Assembly: GCA_947566645.1 (NCBI GenBank)
Contig: CANOKL010000038.1
Coordinates: 1-42,623, forward strand
Length of the DNA: 42,623 bases
Source: an uncultured Lachnospiraceae bacterium
GTDB taxonomy: Bacteria; Bacillota; Clostridia; Lachnospirales; Lachnospiraceae
Direction of reading: 5' to 3'
The notes under the pieces were generated by a model that was given only the letters and a program-made list of their open reading frames with translations, was not told the DNA's origin and did no database searches. This document shows positions 1 to 8,135 of this stretch, in pieces. Every line of letters starts with the position of its first letter. Position 1 is the stretch's first letter. The position numbers and the translations under genes are program-made.

Positions 1-55
1 GGGGCATTTTTAAAAATGCCCCGTCCCAGATTGAAAATAGGGTGTCCCCAATTGG
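1..55. repeat. GGGGACGGGG palindrome, copy R1 (cut by window edge)
   Basis: Arms GGGGCATTTTT and AAAAATGCCCC form a palindrome, followed by a tail ending in GTGTCCCCAATTGG. The same palindrome and tail recur at 7313-7378. The left arm is truncated by the start of the window. The tail runs directly into the ribosome binding site of the LysR gene, so this copy lies in a gene leader rather than behind a stop codon. Confidence 0.85.
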
Positions 56-63
56 AGGTTCTT

Positions 64-933
64 ATGGATTTGAAGAAATTGAATGTTTTTCTTACGGTTG
101 CTGACCTGGGAAATTTTACGAAGGCCGGTGAGGCTCTTGGTTATACCCAGTCTGGAATTACGCAGATGATGAAATCTCTGGAGCATGAGGTGGGGGTTCC
201 GCTTTTTATTAAGAGCCACCATGGCGTGAAGCTTACGGAGGAAGGGCTGTCCCTGATTCCTTCGATTCGTAATCTTCTCTCTGCCAGCGAGACGTTGAAT
301 CAGGAGATTTCGTTTATGAAGGGGGCGAAGAGGGGGACGATTAAGATCGGGGCTTTTACAAGCTGTACGATTCACTGGCTTCCTGCAATTATTCATAATT
401 TTCAGACGGAATATCCGGGGATTGTCTTTGATATTGATGAGGGGGATGAGAAGGACATTGCCGAGTGGGTGAGCAGCCGGAAGGTTGATATTGGATTTAC
501 CAGCTACCAGAAGAATCAGACTTATCATTTTATTCCGGTATATGATGACCCCATGCTGGCGGTTATGCCCAAGGACCATCCCTTTGCAAAATATGATGAA
601 ATCCCTATTGAATGGTATGAGGGGGTTCCTGTTATTGCGTCTGAGTATACTTATGTGAATGAGATGCATCAGCTTCTCAGGACTTATAATGTGAAGCCGG
701 ATATTAAGTATACCATGAGTAATGATTCCTCGATTCTGTCCATGGTGGAGCATAACCTGGGGATTAGTATTCTGCCCAAGCTGATCCTGAGAGGGCGAAT
801 TGAGAATTTTGAGGCCCGCCCTCTTCTTCCCCGCGCAAACCGGAAGCTCGGTATGGCAATCATATCCTTCGAAGAGCTGTCGCCGGCAGCGAAGATCTTT
901 ATAAAGTATGCGAGGGATTATCTGCTAGATTAA
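64..933 (+). CDS. LysR-family transcriptional regulator
   Basis: A 289-residue protein, the usual LysR length. Residues 1-60 form the winged helix-turn-helix (MDLKKLNVFLTVADLG, then TQSGITQMMKSLE) and residues about 90-289 the periplasmic-binding-like effector domain. The start at 64 is chosen because GGAGG lies at 54-58. An in-frame ATG at 16 lies inside the repeat and would add 16 residues foreign to the family. A strong palindromic terminator follows at 968-1001, so it appears to be transcribed alone on its 3' side. LysR genes usually regulate a neighbouring, often divergent, operon, but the upstream side is outside the window, so target and ligand cannot be inferred. Family assignment is secure; function is unknown. 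Confidence 0.93.
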   Translation: MDLKKLNVFLTVADLGNFTKAGEALGYTQSGITQMMKSLEHEVGVPLFIKSHHGVKLTEEGLSLIPSIRNLLSASETLNQEISFMKGAKRGTIKIGAFTSCTIHWLPAIIHNFQTEYPGIVFDIDEGDEKDIAEWVSSRKVDIGFTSYQKNQTYHFIPVYDDPMLAVMPKDHPFAKYDEIPIEWYEGVPVIASEYTYVNEMHQLLRTYNVKPDIKYTMSNDSSILSMVEHNLGISILPKLILRGRIENFEARPLLPRANRKLGMAIISFEELSPAAKIFIKYARDYLLD

Positions 934-937
934 AGAA

Positions 938-970
938 GATGCAGGAAAGATGCAGGAAAGATGCAGGAAA
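938..970 (+). repeat. Three tandem 11-bp repeats GATGCAGGAAA
   Basis: GATGCAGGAAA occurs three times without spacer, at 938-948, 949-959 and 960-970, between the LysR stop codon and its terminator. It looks like simple slippage expansion. No function can be assigned. Confidence 0.85.
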
Positions 971-1001
971 GAGCCGGGATATTCGAATATCCCGGCTCTT
1001 T
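968..1001 (+). terminator. Palindromic terminator after LysR gene
   Basis: A perfect palindrome with arms AAAGAGCCGGGATATTC and GAATATCCCGGCTCTTT. The stem is long and GC-rich at its base, and the run AAAGAG/CTCTTT gives short U tracts in both directions. It lies 35 nt after the LysR stop. Confidence 0.75.
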
Positions 1002-1011
1002 CATGTTGTGC

Positions 1012-1094
1012 ATTGGGGACGGGGTATTTTTCACCTCAAAAGTTCCACCGGAACTTTTGAGGTACGCTATGGCGAAAAATACCCCGTCCCCAAT
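1012..1094. repeat. GGGGACGGGG palindrome, copy R2, with a nested hairpin
   Basis: Outer arms ATTGGGGACGGGGTATTTTT (1012-1031) and AAAAATACCCCGTCCCCAAT (1075-1094) match the family. The centre is not the usual TTTTTAAAAA junction. It carries about 43 bp including a second inverted repeat, CCTCAAAAGTTCC/GGAACTTTTGAGG. The result is a hairpin on top of a hairpin, the only such copy in the window. Confidence 0.85.
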
Positions 1095-1126
1095 GTCACC
1101 TTCCTGTCACTTTCCCCTGTTATGAT
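1094..1126 (+). promoter_or_regulatory. Candidate response-regulator direct repeats and -10 box for the ABC exporter operon
   Basis: TGTCACCTTCC (1094-1104) is followed directly by TGTCACTTTCC (1105-1115), giving two 11-bp direct repeats on one face of the helix. A -10-like TATGAT follows at 1121-1126. There is no good -35 box at the expected position (about 1098-1103), which the repeats cover. This is the architecture of promoters activated by OmpR/PhoB-type regulators, and such a regulator is encoded at 6093-6782. The link is inferred. Confidence 0.5.
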
Positions 1127-1130
1127 GTCT

Positions 1131-1179
1131 CTAGTACAGCATTGCATAATTAACAGCGAATAATGCAAGGCTGTACTAG
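1131..1179 (+). repeat. CTAGTACAG inverted repeat in exporter leader
   Basis: CTAGTACAGCATTGCAT (1131-1147) pairs with ATGCAAGGCTGTACTAG (1163-1179), with a small internal mismatch. It begins about where the inferred transcript would start. A related half copy, CTAGTACAGCGTTGCATGA, begins at 4681, just after the exporter operon, so the same repeat flanks the two-gene module. Confidence 0.7.
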
Positions 1180-1297
1180 CCGGATTGAAATAGAATGTGC
1201 CTGGCACGGCTGTTTGCGGCATACTGCGTCTTCGCGCGAGTGGGCAGAGCCTAATACAGTGAAGCGGGGCCATCTCCCGGCAGAAAGGAGCAAGATA

Positions 1298-1981
1298 ATG
1301 GAAATACTCAGATGTGAAAATCTCACCAAAACTTACGGAAAAGGGACCAGCCAGATTCATGCCCTTGACCACGTCAGCCTTTCGATTGAACGCGGAAGCT
1401 TTACTGCCTTGGTTGGAGCCTCCGGCTCCGGCAAATCTACACTTCTCCACATGCTGGGCGGTGTAGACCGGCCCACAGAAGGCAGCATTTATATAGAGGA
1501 TACAGACATCTCCTCACTGTCTCTGGAACAGCTGGCCATATTCCGCCGTAGAAAAGTAGGGCTTGTCTATCAGTTTTATAACCTGATCCCCTCCTTGAAT
1601 GTACGTAAAAACATTCTGCTTCCGGTTCTTCTTGATGGAGAGAAGCCGGATGAGGACCGTTTCGACAAGCTTGTAAGTACCCTGGGGCTTTCTGACCGTC
1701 TCTCTCACTATCCGAGGGAATTGTCCGGCGGGCAGCAGCAGCGGGCAGCTATTGCCAGAAGCCTGATTTACCGGCCTGCAATCCTTCTTGCCGATGAACC
1801 CACCGGCAACCTGGACAGGAAGAATTCTGACGAAACCCTGGAACTGCTTAAGCTTTCTAACAAACAATACCAACAGACAATTCTCCTGATTACTCATGAT
1901 GAAAAGACGGCCTTAAAGGCAGACCGGATCATCACACTGGAGGACGGCAAAATATGTTCTGACGAGGTGACGGGCCAATGA
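1298..1981 (+). CDS. ABC transporter ATP-binding protein (MacB/LolD/BceA type)
   Basis: A 227-residue ATPase that powers the membrane protein encoded next to it. Walker A GASGSGKST is at residues 40-48, the Q-loop region at YQFYNLIPSL (91-100), the ABC signature LSGGQQQR at 142-149, Walker B ILLADEP at 162-168 and the H-loop histidine in LLITHDE. The start at 1298 is set by AAAGGAG at 1284-1290; an open frame upstream to 1163 lies in repeat sequence. Its stop overlaps the permease start by 4 nt (ATGA), indicating translational coupling. Length and motifs fit ATPases partnered with FtsX-fold permeases, which move peptides, lipoproteins or antibiotics rather than importing nutrients. Confidence 0.94.
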   Translation: MEILRCENLTKTYGKGTSQIHALDHVSLSIERGSFTALVGASGSGKSTLLHMLGGVDRPTEGSIYIEDTDISSLSLEQLAIFRRRKVGLVYQFYNLIPSLNVRKNILLPVLLDGEKPDEDRFDKLVSTLGLSDRLSHYPRELSGGQQQRAAIARSLIYRPAILLADEPTGNLDRKNSDETLELLKLSNKQYQQTILLITHDEKTALKADRIITLEDGKICSDEVTGQ

Positions 1982-4674
1982 AACTATTACGTGAATATGT
2001 ATGGGATACACTCCGGCAAAATAAACGCGCAAGTCTTGTGATCATGACTGCCCTGTTCCTTATGACCACACTGATGTCCTGCTTCTGCGGCTTTGTATAC
2101 ACCATGTGGACAGATAGTATTGTACTGGAAAAATGGCATAGCGGCAACTGGCACGGTGAGCTTTTTGACAATACGCCAGGCCGGGCACTTTCACAGATTG
2201 AAAATTATGCTTCCGTCTCCGCTGTCCTGATTAAAGGTAAATGGGAGACTGCGCTGCTTCCTGATGAAAACAGGACAGACAGCCGCAGGCCCTATCTGAT
2301 CTACCGGGGCGCGAATCAGGAATACTGGGATTCCATGACTGAAAAGCAATCTATAACCGAGGGACGGTGTCCTTCCTCTGAAAATGAAATCGTACTGTCA
2401 AAGCAGTATTTTGAAGCCTTTCCGGATATGGAGATCGGGGATACGATTACTCTTCCTGTAGGACAGCGTATAAATAACGGGCAGGCCTGTATGGACACAG
2501 ATTCCTTCCATGAGGGCGAAACCTTTCGGCAGACCGGAATAAAATCCTACACCATCGTAGGCTCCATGGACGTTACCACCTCCTCTGCCGTCCCGGCCTA
2601 TACCGGCATGACATGGCTTGACAGGGCTTCCATACAGCCTGATGACCTGATTACCGTGTATCTGCGCTTCTCCCCTGTGCGGCGCACCTATCAGGAACTC
2701 CCTGCACTGGCTGAAGCCATCGGTTATGAGGCCGATGAATATGGGGCATATGAACTCCGCTATAATACAGGTCTTTTATCCACCTATGGGATATTCGCCC
2801 CTTCGGAAAAAGGGTTCCCGGTGCACCTGAGCCTTCTTGCCGTACCGCTGATGTTTCTTATGTTTACGGTGTTCTTAATCGCTGTATTTGTACTGGTCAT
2901 TCACAATGCATTTGTTATGTCAGTAAATGAAAAGCTTAACCAGCTGGGTATCTTTGCCGGTGTCGGCGCAACACCGAAGCAGATTCGCAAAACTGTCCGC
3001 TTAGAAGCCCTGCTTTTAACGTCAATTCCACTGCCTTTTGGACTTTTTGCCGGGCGGTTTTTCATCAGCAGGCTGTTCGGGCTGATTAATGCTTCTAATG
3101 ACATTGGAAGAGATGCCCCGGACATTGTTGTAACCTATGGCCTGCCGGCGATTCTGCCTGCCGCCCTGCTCTCTTTTCTGACTGCATGGCTGTCAGCAGG
3201 AATTCCGGCCAGGAGAGCATCCGGAAAGCTCCCGATTGAAATCCTGAGACAGGATATGGAGCTGGACGACAGAAAAAAACACAGGAAGGAGCGTAAGCGG
3301 CTCCATTTCCCTGGAATTACGGGTGAGCTTGCCGCAAACGCTGTTTCTGCAAGAAGGCGTTCCTACCGGATGGCAACGATTTCCCTGTGCATGTCCTTTC
3401 TCCTGCTCATGGTTTTTCAGTATATTGTGACAACCAAGGAGGCAAGTGACGCCATTTTCCGCACCTCCCCATCTGACAACGGCCATATCTTCCTGTCCAT
3501 AAGCGACGGAAACCCGCCGGACATGGAAGCATTGGAGCAGATAAAAGCCGTCCCGGGAATCACCAGATCCTTTGTCCACAATCTTTTGCGCTGTGCCACC
3601 TGGATTAACCCGGAAGATACTTCACAGGACATCCTCACTGGCTTCGGAGGTTTTGACGGGATTATAGAAAAGAATAAATACTCTCCTATTGAAAGAGATG
3701 GGAAATACCGGATCCAGGCAGTCGTTTACGGGCTTGACCAGGACAGCTTTCAAGACTATTGCCAGGAGCTTGGCATCCCGTCCCAGCCCTTTTATGAGGA
3801 TTCCTCCAGGGCAATTGTCTACAATTACACAAAAGATCCGGAGGCAAGCACCAGAAGAAACATCCTGTACAGGGAGCTTCTGGAGCTTCAAGAGCAGGAC
3901 AGACTGGCCTTTACTGAAAAAAATGAAGATGAAATAGAAGGGGATTTCGAGTTTAATCTCACCGCCTGGACGCTCACCAACAGACTTCCTGTGGAAACGC
4001 TTGGAATTTCTAATTTTACCCTGGCGCTGTTCATGCCCATGGAGCATGTACTGGAACTCGGCGCTCACTGCTGTGAAAGGCGGGAAAATTCCTCCCGGAA
4101 CATAAATTGCACCTTCTGGACCGGAGACGGCAGCGAAATAAGCTATCCGGTTCTGAAAGATGTGAGCAAGGAAATGGAAAAAACCATTACACATTATTAC
4201 GGCAGCGGTGATTACCTGCTTTCGAATCTTGCGGAGGAGGAAGAAATGAACCAGAGCGCACAAAAGGTTATCAGTCTTGTCATTACCTTTTTAACGGGAT
4301 TTCTGGCTGTCATTGGCCTGTCTAATGTGTGGGCCAGTATTTCCGGAAACCTGCGCAGAAGACGGCAGGAATTTGCCATACTGCGCTCCGTCGGGCTCTC
4401 TCCCCATCAGCTTGCCAGGCTTCTGTTCCTGGAGAGCCTGACACTGGGCCTGAAACCCCTGCTTTACTCCCTCCCCATCCAGGGTGCTGTACTTGCTGCA
4501 CTGCTTCTTGTGACAGAGGTTTCCCTTCCTGAATACCTGCCCTATGCACCCTTTGGGATTCTGCTTGCCTATACCCTGATGATTCTGCTGGCGGTTACAG
4601 GCGCATATGCCATCGGAGGGCGGAAGCTCGCAAAGGAAACGATCATCACTGCAATCAGGGATGATACCATGTAA
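1978..4674 (+). CDS. FtsX-type ABC transporter permease, large two-module form
   Basis: An 898-residue membrane protein. One N-terminal membrane segment (about 18-42) is followed by a large extracytoplasmic region (to about 280). A three-helix FtsX module follows (about 285-410), then a second single helix (about 460-485), a second extracytoplasmic region and a C-terminal FtsX module (about 755-890). The duplicated plan is that of large exporters for peptides or peptide antibiotics. It overlaps the ATPase gene by 4 nt. A histidine kinase/response regulator operon lies immediately beyond on the other strand, an arrangement common for antimicrobial-peptide sensing and detoxification modules. 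The substrate is not visible from sequence. A terminator was not recognised; a repeat-rich spacer follows. Confidence 0.9.
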   Translation: MKLLREYVWDTLRQNKRASLVIMTALFLMTTLMSCFCGFVYTMWTDSIVLEKWHSGNWHGELFDNTPGRALSQIENYASVSAVLIKGKWETALLPDENRTDSRRPYLIYRGANQEYWDSMTEKQSITEGRCPSSENEIVLSKQYFEAFPDMEIGDTITLPVGQRINNGQACMDTDSFHEGETFRQTGIKSYTIVGSMDVTTSSAVPAYTGMTWLDRASIQPDDLITVYLRFSPVRRTYQELPALAEAIGYEADEYGAYELRYNTGLLSTYGIFAPSEKGFPVHLSLLAVPLMFLMFTVFLIAVFVLVIHNAFVMSVNEKLNQLGIFAGVGATPKQIRKTVRLEALLLTSIPLPFGLFAGRFFISRLFGLINASNDIGRDAPDIVVTYGLPAILPAALLSFLTAWLSAGIPARRASGKLPIEILRQDMELDDRKKHRKERKRLHFPGITGELAANAVSARRRSYRMATISLCMSFLLLMVFQYIVTTKEASDAIFRTSPSDNGHIFLSISDGNPPDMEALEQIKAVPGITRSFVHNLLRCATWINPEDTSQDILTGFGGFDGIIEKNKYSPIERDGKYRIQAVVYGLDQDSFQDYCQELGIPSQPFYEDSSRAIVYNYTKDPEASTRRNILYRELLELQEQDRLAFTEKNEDEIEGDFEFNLTAWTLTNRLPVETLGISNFTLALFMPMEHVLELGAHCCERRENSSRNINCTFWTGDGSEISYPVLKDVSKEMEKTITHYYGSGDYLLSNLAEEEEMNQSAQKVISLVITFLTGFLAVIGLSNVWASISGNLRRRRQEFAILRSVGLSPHQLARLLFLESLTLGLKPLLYSLPIQGAVLAALLLVTEVSLPEYLPYAPFGILLAYTLMILLAVTGAYAIGGRKLAKETIITAIRDDTM

Positions 4675-4680
4675 CGCAGA

Positions 4681-4937
4681 CTAGTACAGCGTTGCATGAT
4701 TACAGTGAATAATGTGCCTGATATCTGCGTCAGATGTGCGACTACAAGCCGACAGCGTAGCGGGCTGCGCCTAGGATTGGAGACGTGCATCTGGCACAGA
4801 TAGCGAGTGCATAATTATACTGCGCGCCAGATAAATCTGCCGCGCAGCATGACATGATGCGCACAGCCGCACGAGGAAGTATGTCCCTTTGCGGCTGGCG
4901 CGATACTCACGGCAGATTTCATCGGCCATGAGTATAT
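4681..4937. repeat. Repeat-rich spacer between convergent exporter and kinase genes
   Basis: Begins with a half copy of the CTAGTACAG repeat (4681-4714). It contains a strong hairpin with arms CTGCGCGCCAGAT and ATCTGCCGCGCAG (4820-4847), which could terminate from either side although no U tract follows. It ends with CGGCAGATTTCATCGGCC, whose complement recurs at about 11650-11680 in another repeat cluster. No gene is evident here. Confidence 0.6.
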
Positions 4938-4941
4938 TATA

Positions 4942-6096
4942 CTAATACCATTTTATAGCAAAGCATGCGTGCCCATCCGCAGTATTTTGTGCATGGATAT
5001 ATCCGTTTTGCTGTTCAATCACTGCTTTGGCAATTGCCAGGCCGATTCCGGCACTATCCTTCGCTGCCCCCGCGCCGCGGTAAAAGCGTTCAAAGATATG
5101 GGGCAGCTCCTCCGGTGCAAATCCATTTCCCCCATCCTCAATCCTAAGTTCTGTATAAATCGGATTCTGACCATAGAAGGCAGTGATTCTCCCACCCTCC
5201 GGCGTATGCTCCGCGCAGTTTTTCAGAATATTCAGTATGGCCTCCTCCGTCCACTGGCGGTCTGCATAAAGATGACACCCGTTCTCTCCTTCTGCCGTAA
5301 ATGTAATCTTCCGTTCCACCAGCATTTCCCTAAGAGATTCTTCGGCCTCTTCTAGCAGCTCTGACAGCTCCAGACATTCATTTTTCATTATAATCCCATG
5401 AGAATCAAGCTTTGCCAGTGACAAAAGGCCGGATACAAGCCCCTTAAGCCTGCCAATCTGGCTGGACAGCCTGGTATGGTACTCCTTCGTATCATCCGTC
5501 TGATATTCTTCCAGAAGCTCTGTCATCAGAGACATTGAGGTGAGGGGTGTTTTCAACTGATGGGCAATATCCGCAATCCGCTCTGCCAGAATTTCATGGT
5601 TCTTAACCGCGCTCTCCTTCGTGCTCTGGAGTTCTGTCACCGTCTTATAGATCTCATCCTCCAGATGGGAAAACGCATCTTCACCCCTGCGGAGCACGGC
5701 AGTACCCCCGGAATTTACATCCTTCAGATACTCTGTCAGCTCCCGGACACGCTCTTTAACCTTTCTCTCCTTCCTGTACTGACTTAAGAAAACAGCCCAG
5801 CCTGCTGCCTGAAAAAGAAGGATACAGGCAGACAACGTAAAGGGAAGATACGCTTCCCAGTTCCCAAGCGGCCGGTATCCATAATCCGACAGAAAATGCT
5901 CTCCTTCCTCCCGGAACGCTTCAGAACCTTTCTTCATCCCTTCTTCCAGTGACCGTGACTGCAGCACAGCTCCTGAAATATCCGCAAGCGCCCTGTATTC
6001 ATGGGCACTTAAAACAGCCGCCAGGAAAACCCCGGCGGCTGCCCCTGCCAATAACCACAGCAAAAACTGCCTCATTACTCTGACACCTGTATTCAC
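4942..6096 (-). CDS. Sensor histidine kinase
   Basis: A 384-residue kinase with two membrane helices (about 8-30 and 83-105) enclosing a short 50-residue external loop. HAMP-like and coiled linker sequence follows, then the dimerisation/phosphoacceptor helix with His179 in DIAHQLKTPLTSM. The ATP-binding domain carries the N box (NILKNCAEH), G1 (EDGGNGF), F box (HIFERFYRG) and G2 (GIGLAIAK). The GTG start at 6096 overlaps the regulator's TGA stop by 4 nt and has GGAGG about 7 nt upstream; an ATG seven codons later is the alternative. The small external loop suggests it senses at the membrane or through the neighbouring ABC permease rather than a large ligand. Confidence 0.93.
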   Translation of the reverse strand: MNTGVRVMRQFLLWLLAGAAAGVFLAAVLSAHEYRALADISGAVLQSRSLEEGMKKGSEAFREEGEHFLSDYGYRPLGNWEAYLPFTLSACILLFQAAGWAVFLSQYRKERKVKERVRELTEYLKDVNSGGTAVLRRGEDAFSHLEDEIYKTVTELQSTKESAVKNHEILAERIADIAHQLKTPLTSMSLMTELLEEYQTDDTKEYHTRLSSQIGRLKGLVSGLLSLAKLDSHGIIMKNECLELSELLEEAEESLREMLVERKITFTAEGENGCHLYADRQWTEEAILNILKNCAEHTPEGGRITAFYGQNPIYTELRIEDGGNGFAPEELPHIFERFYRGAGAAKDSAGIGLAIAKAVIEQQNGYIHAQNTADGHACFAIKWY

Positions 6097-6782
6097 TCTG
6101 CTTCCTCCATCCGGTAGCCGACTCCCCTCACTGTCCTGATGCAGGAGGTTCCATTCAGCTTTTCCCGCAAACGTTTCACGGCAACCGTAAGCGTATTATC
6201 ATTCACAAAATTCCCCGCATCGTCCCATAGCCTTTCCAGGATCAGATTCCGCGGAAGAATACACCCTTTATTTTCCATCAGCATCAGGAGCAGCCGGTAT
6301 TCCAGGCTTGTCAGGACCACCTCTTCTTCCCCCATGCTGACTCTCCGGCTCTTCCTGTCAATCCGAATATTGCCGCAGCAAAGAGGGATTCCCTCCGGCC
6401 TTCCCGCCCCTGAAGACTCCGTTTTTGCCGCTCTTCTAAGGACTGCCCGGATCCGGGATTCCAGTACCGGAATGGAAAAGGGCTTTGTAATATAATCATC
6501 CGCCCCCATGTCAAGACCTCTCGTAATGTCCTGTGCATCATCCCGGACAGTCAGAAAGATGACCGGTGTATCCCGCCTTTCTTTCACCCATCTGCAAAAT
6601 TCATAACCACTTCCATCAGGAAGGTTCAAGTCTAAGAGAATCAGGGAAATTTCCCCGGAAAACAGACGCTTTCCTTCTGCCATACCCGGTCCTGCCACCA
6701 CCTGATACCCCTTCCTCTCCAGTGCAGTCCGGATGCCAAAAGCAATCGTATCATCATCCTCGATCAGTAAAATCCTAACCAT
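6093..6782 (-). CDS. OmpR/PhoB-family response regulator
   Basis: A 229-residue regulator. The receiver domain (1-115) has the acidic pair EDD at 8-10, phosphoacceptor Asp51 in LILLDLNLPDGSG and the conserved Lys in ITKPF. The C-terminal winged helix (about 130-225) has LTSLEYRLLLML and NTLTVAVKRLREKL, ending in RTVRGVGYRM. It is coupled to the kinase by a 4-nt overlap and starts 1 nt after the stop of the shikimate kinase gene. The start at 6782 gives a normal N-terminus (MVRILLIEDD); a longer open frame to 6839 overlaps the upstream gene and adds nothing family-like. The likely target is the exporter operon, through direct repeats at 1094-1115 (inference). Confidence 0.92.
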   Translation of the reverse strand: MVRILLIEDDDTIAFGIRTALERKGYQVVAGPGMAEGKRLFSGEISLILLDLNLPDGSGYEFCRWVKERRDTPVIFLTVRDDAQDITRGLDMGADDYITKPFSIPVLESRIRAVLRRAAKTESSGAGRPEGIPLCCGNIRIDRKSRRVSMGEEEVVLTSLEYRLLLMLMENKGCILPRNLILERLWDDAGNFVNDNTLTVAVKRLREKLNGTSCIRTVRGVGYRMEEAE

Positions 6783-6783
6783 A

Positions 6784-7296
6784 TCACAGCCCCATATATT
6801 CCCTGATTTTTTCACAGATCTGAAGGACAGTTTTCCCATCCGTCTCTACAATAAAGTCCGCTGCCGCTTCATAAGCTTCCCTTCTCTTTTCCATCAGTCC
6901 GCTAATAAATTCCACATTCATATGATCATTTAAGATCGGACGGTCCTTGCTATTCCTTACCCTTCGGTAAATGGTTTCCGCAGAAGCGGTCAGGAGGATA
7001 ATTCCGCCGCTTTTTCTCATATGCTCTACATTCTCCCTGCGCATAACCACACCGCCGCCGCAGGATACAACCATTCCCGCCTTGCTTTCCAGTTCTATTA
7101 ACAGATTGCTCTCCAGATCGCGGAAATAAGCCTCCCCATATTTTTCAAAAATATCATTAATGCTCATTCCCTCTCTCTTAACAATCTCCTCATCCATCTC
7201 CATCTGCGCCATCTTGGTCTGTCTGCTAATTTCTTCCGCAATCGTACTCTTACCGGTTCCCATAAAACCAGTCAGAAATATGTTATGTGTTCCCAT
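6784..7296 (-). CDS. aroK: Shikimate kinase
   Basis: A 170-residue kinase that phosphorylates shikimate at the 3-hydroxyl in the chorismate pathway. The P-loop GFMGTGKST is at residues 10-18, the shikimate-binding DEEI in the second helix region, Arg in YFRDLES, the GGG motif in VVSCGGGVVMR and a lid with RRVRNSKDRPIL. RBS AAAGGAAAG lies upstream of the ATG. It is the first gene of a run with the two-component pair, with 1 nt between its stop and the regulator start. This is an unusual partner for a sensor system and may simply reflect shared transcription. Standalone aroK genes in Clostridia more often sit with other aro genes, none of which is present here. Confidence 0.93.
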   Translation of the reverse strand: MGTHNIFLTGFMGTGKSTIAEEISRQTKMAQMEMDEEIVKREGMSINDIFEKYGEAYFRDLESNLLIELESKAGMVVSCGGGVVMRRENVEHMRKSGGIILLTASAETIYRRVRNSKDRPILNDHMNVEFISGLMEKRREAYEAAADFIVETDGKTVLQICEKIREYMGL

Positions 7297-7312
7297 GTTC
7301 TTTCCTTTCTGG

Positions 7313-7378
7313 CAATCTGGGACGGGGCATTTTTAAAAATGCCCCGTCCCAGATTGAAAATAGGGTGTCCCCAATTGG
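7313..7378. repeat. GGGGACGGGG palindrome, copy R3, inside a same-strand gene series
   Basis: A perfect 22-bp arm palindrome (7313-7334 with 7335-7356, centred on TTTTT/AAAAA) plus the tail GTGTCCCCAATTGG seen in copy R1. It occupies almost the whole gap between glnQ (stop at 7380-7382) and aroK (start 7296). No U tract follows the stem on the minus strand, so it is more likely an RNA stability or processing hairpin than a classic terminator. Confidence 0.88.
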
Positions 7379-7379
7379 T

Positions 7380-8135
7380 TTATAATATTTTTGATAAGAA
7401 TTCCTTTAGTCTTTCGTCCTTTGGATTCTGAAAGAATTCATCTGGAGCTGCCTGCTCCTTGATCTGTCCTTCGTCCATGAAGACCACTCTTGTGCCTACT
7501 TCTCTGGCAAAACCCATCTCGTGGGTGACTACCACCATGGTCATGCCGTCGTGGGCGAGCTGTTTCATGAGCTCCAGCACCTCTCCGACCATCTCGGGAT
7601 CCAGTGCTGACGTAGGCTCGTCAAAGAGCATGACGTCTGGATCCATTGCCAGGGAACGGACTATAGCAATCCTCTGCTTCTGCCCGCCGGACAGCTGTTC
7701 GGGGTAGGTATCCTTCTTATCCAGCAGCCCGACGCGGCCAAGAAGTTCCTCTGCTTTTTGTACGGCCTCGTCCTTTGTCATCTTTTTCAGGACAACGGGC
7801 GCAAGGGTAATATTTTCAAGAATCGTCTTATGCGGGAACAGGTTGAAATGCTGGAACACCATCCCCATCTTCTGCCTGTGGAGGTCAATGTCTGTCTTCG
7901 GGTCTGTAATGTTGATTCCTTCAAACAGAACTGTCCCTCCGGTGGGCGTCTCTAGCAGGTTCAGAGAGCGCAGGAAGGTTGACTTTCCTGAGCCGGACGG
8001 GCCGATGATTACTACCACTTCTCCGCGCTTAATATCCGTCGTGATACCCGTGAGAACCTCATTTTCTCCGAAGGCCTTCCGCAGATCTTTCACCTCAATC
8101 AGTGTTTCCTGATTCATGTTCTGACTAGCGCTCAT
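7380..8135 (-). CDS. Polar amino-acid ABC transporter ATP-binding protein
   Basis: A 251-residue GlnQ/HisP-type ATPase of an amino-acid importer. Walker [11 protein letters not shown]-loop [10 protein letters not shown], signature LSGGQKQR, Walker [15 protein letters not shown] and H-loop [10 protein letters not shown] are all intact. The start at 8135 is preceded by AAAGGAGG with a 10-nt spacer and overlaps the permease gene by 11 nt. The next ATG (8117) lacks an RBS. It completes a binding-protein/permease/ATPase operon read right to left. The substrate cannot be told from the ATPase. Confidence 0.95.
   Translation of the reverse strand: MSASQNMNQETLIEVKDLRKAFGENEVLTGITTDIKRGEVVVIIGPSGSGKSTFLRSLNLLETPTGGTVLFEGINITDPKTDIDLHRQKMGMVFQHFNLFPHKTILENITLAPVVLKKMTKDEAVQKAEELLGRVGLLDKKDTYPEQLSGGQKQRIAIVRSLAMDPDVMLFDEPTSALDPEMVGEVLELMKQLAHDGMTMVVVTHEMGFAREVGTRVVFMDEGQIKEQAAPDEFFQNPKDERLKEFLSKIL

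Noticed and set aside
938..970. CRISPR-like or iteron array
   Set aside because: Only three 11-bp units with no spacers, located between a stop codon and a terminator. Nothing supports a CRISPR or an origin.
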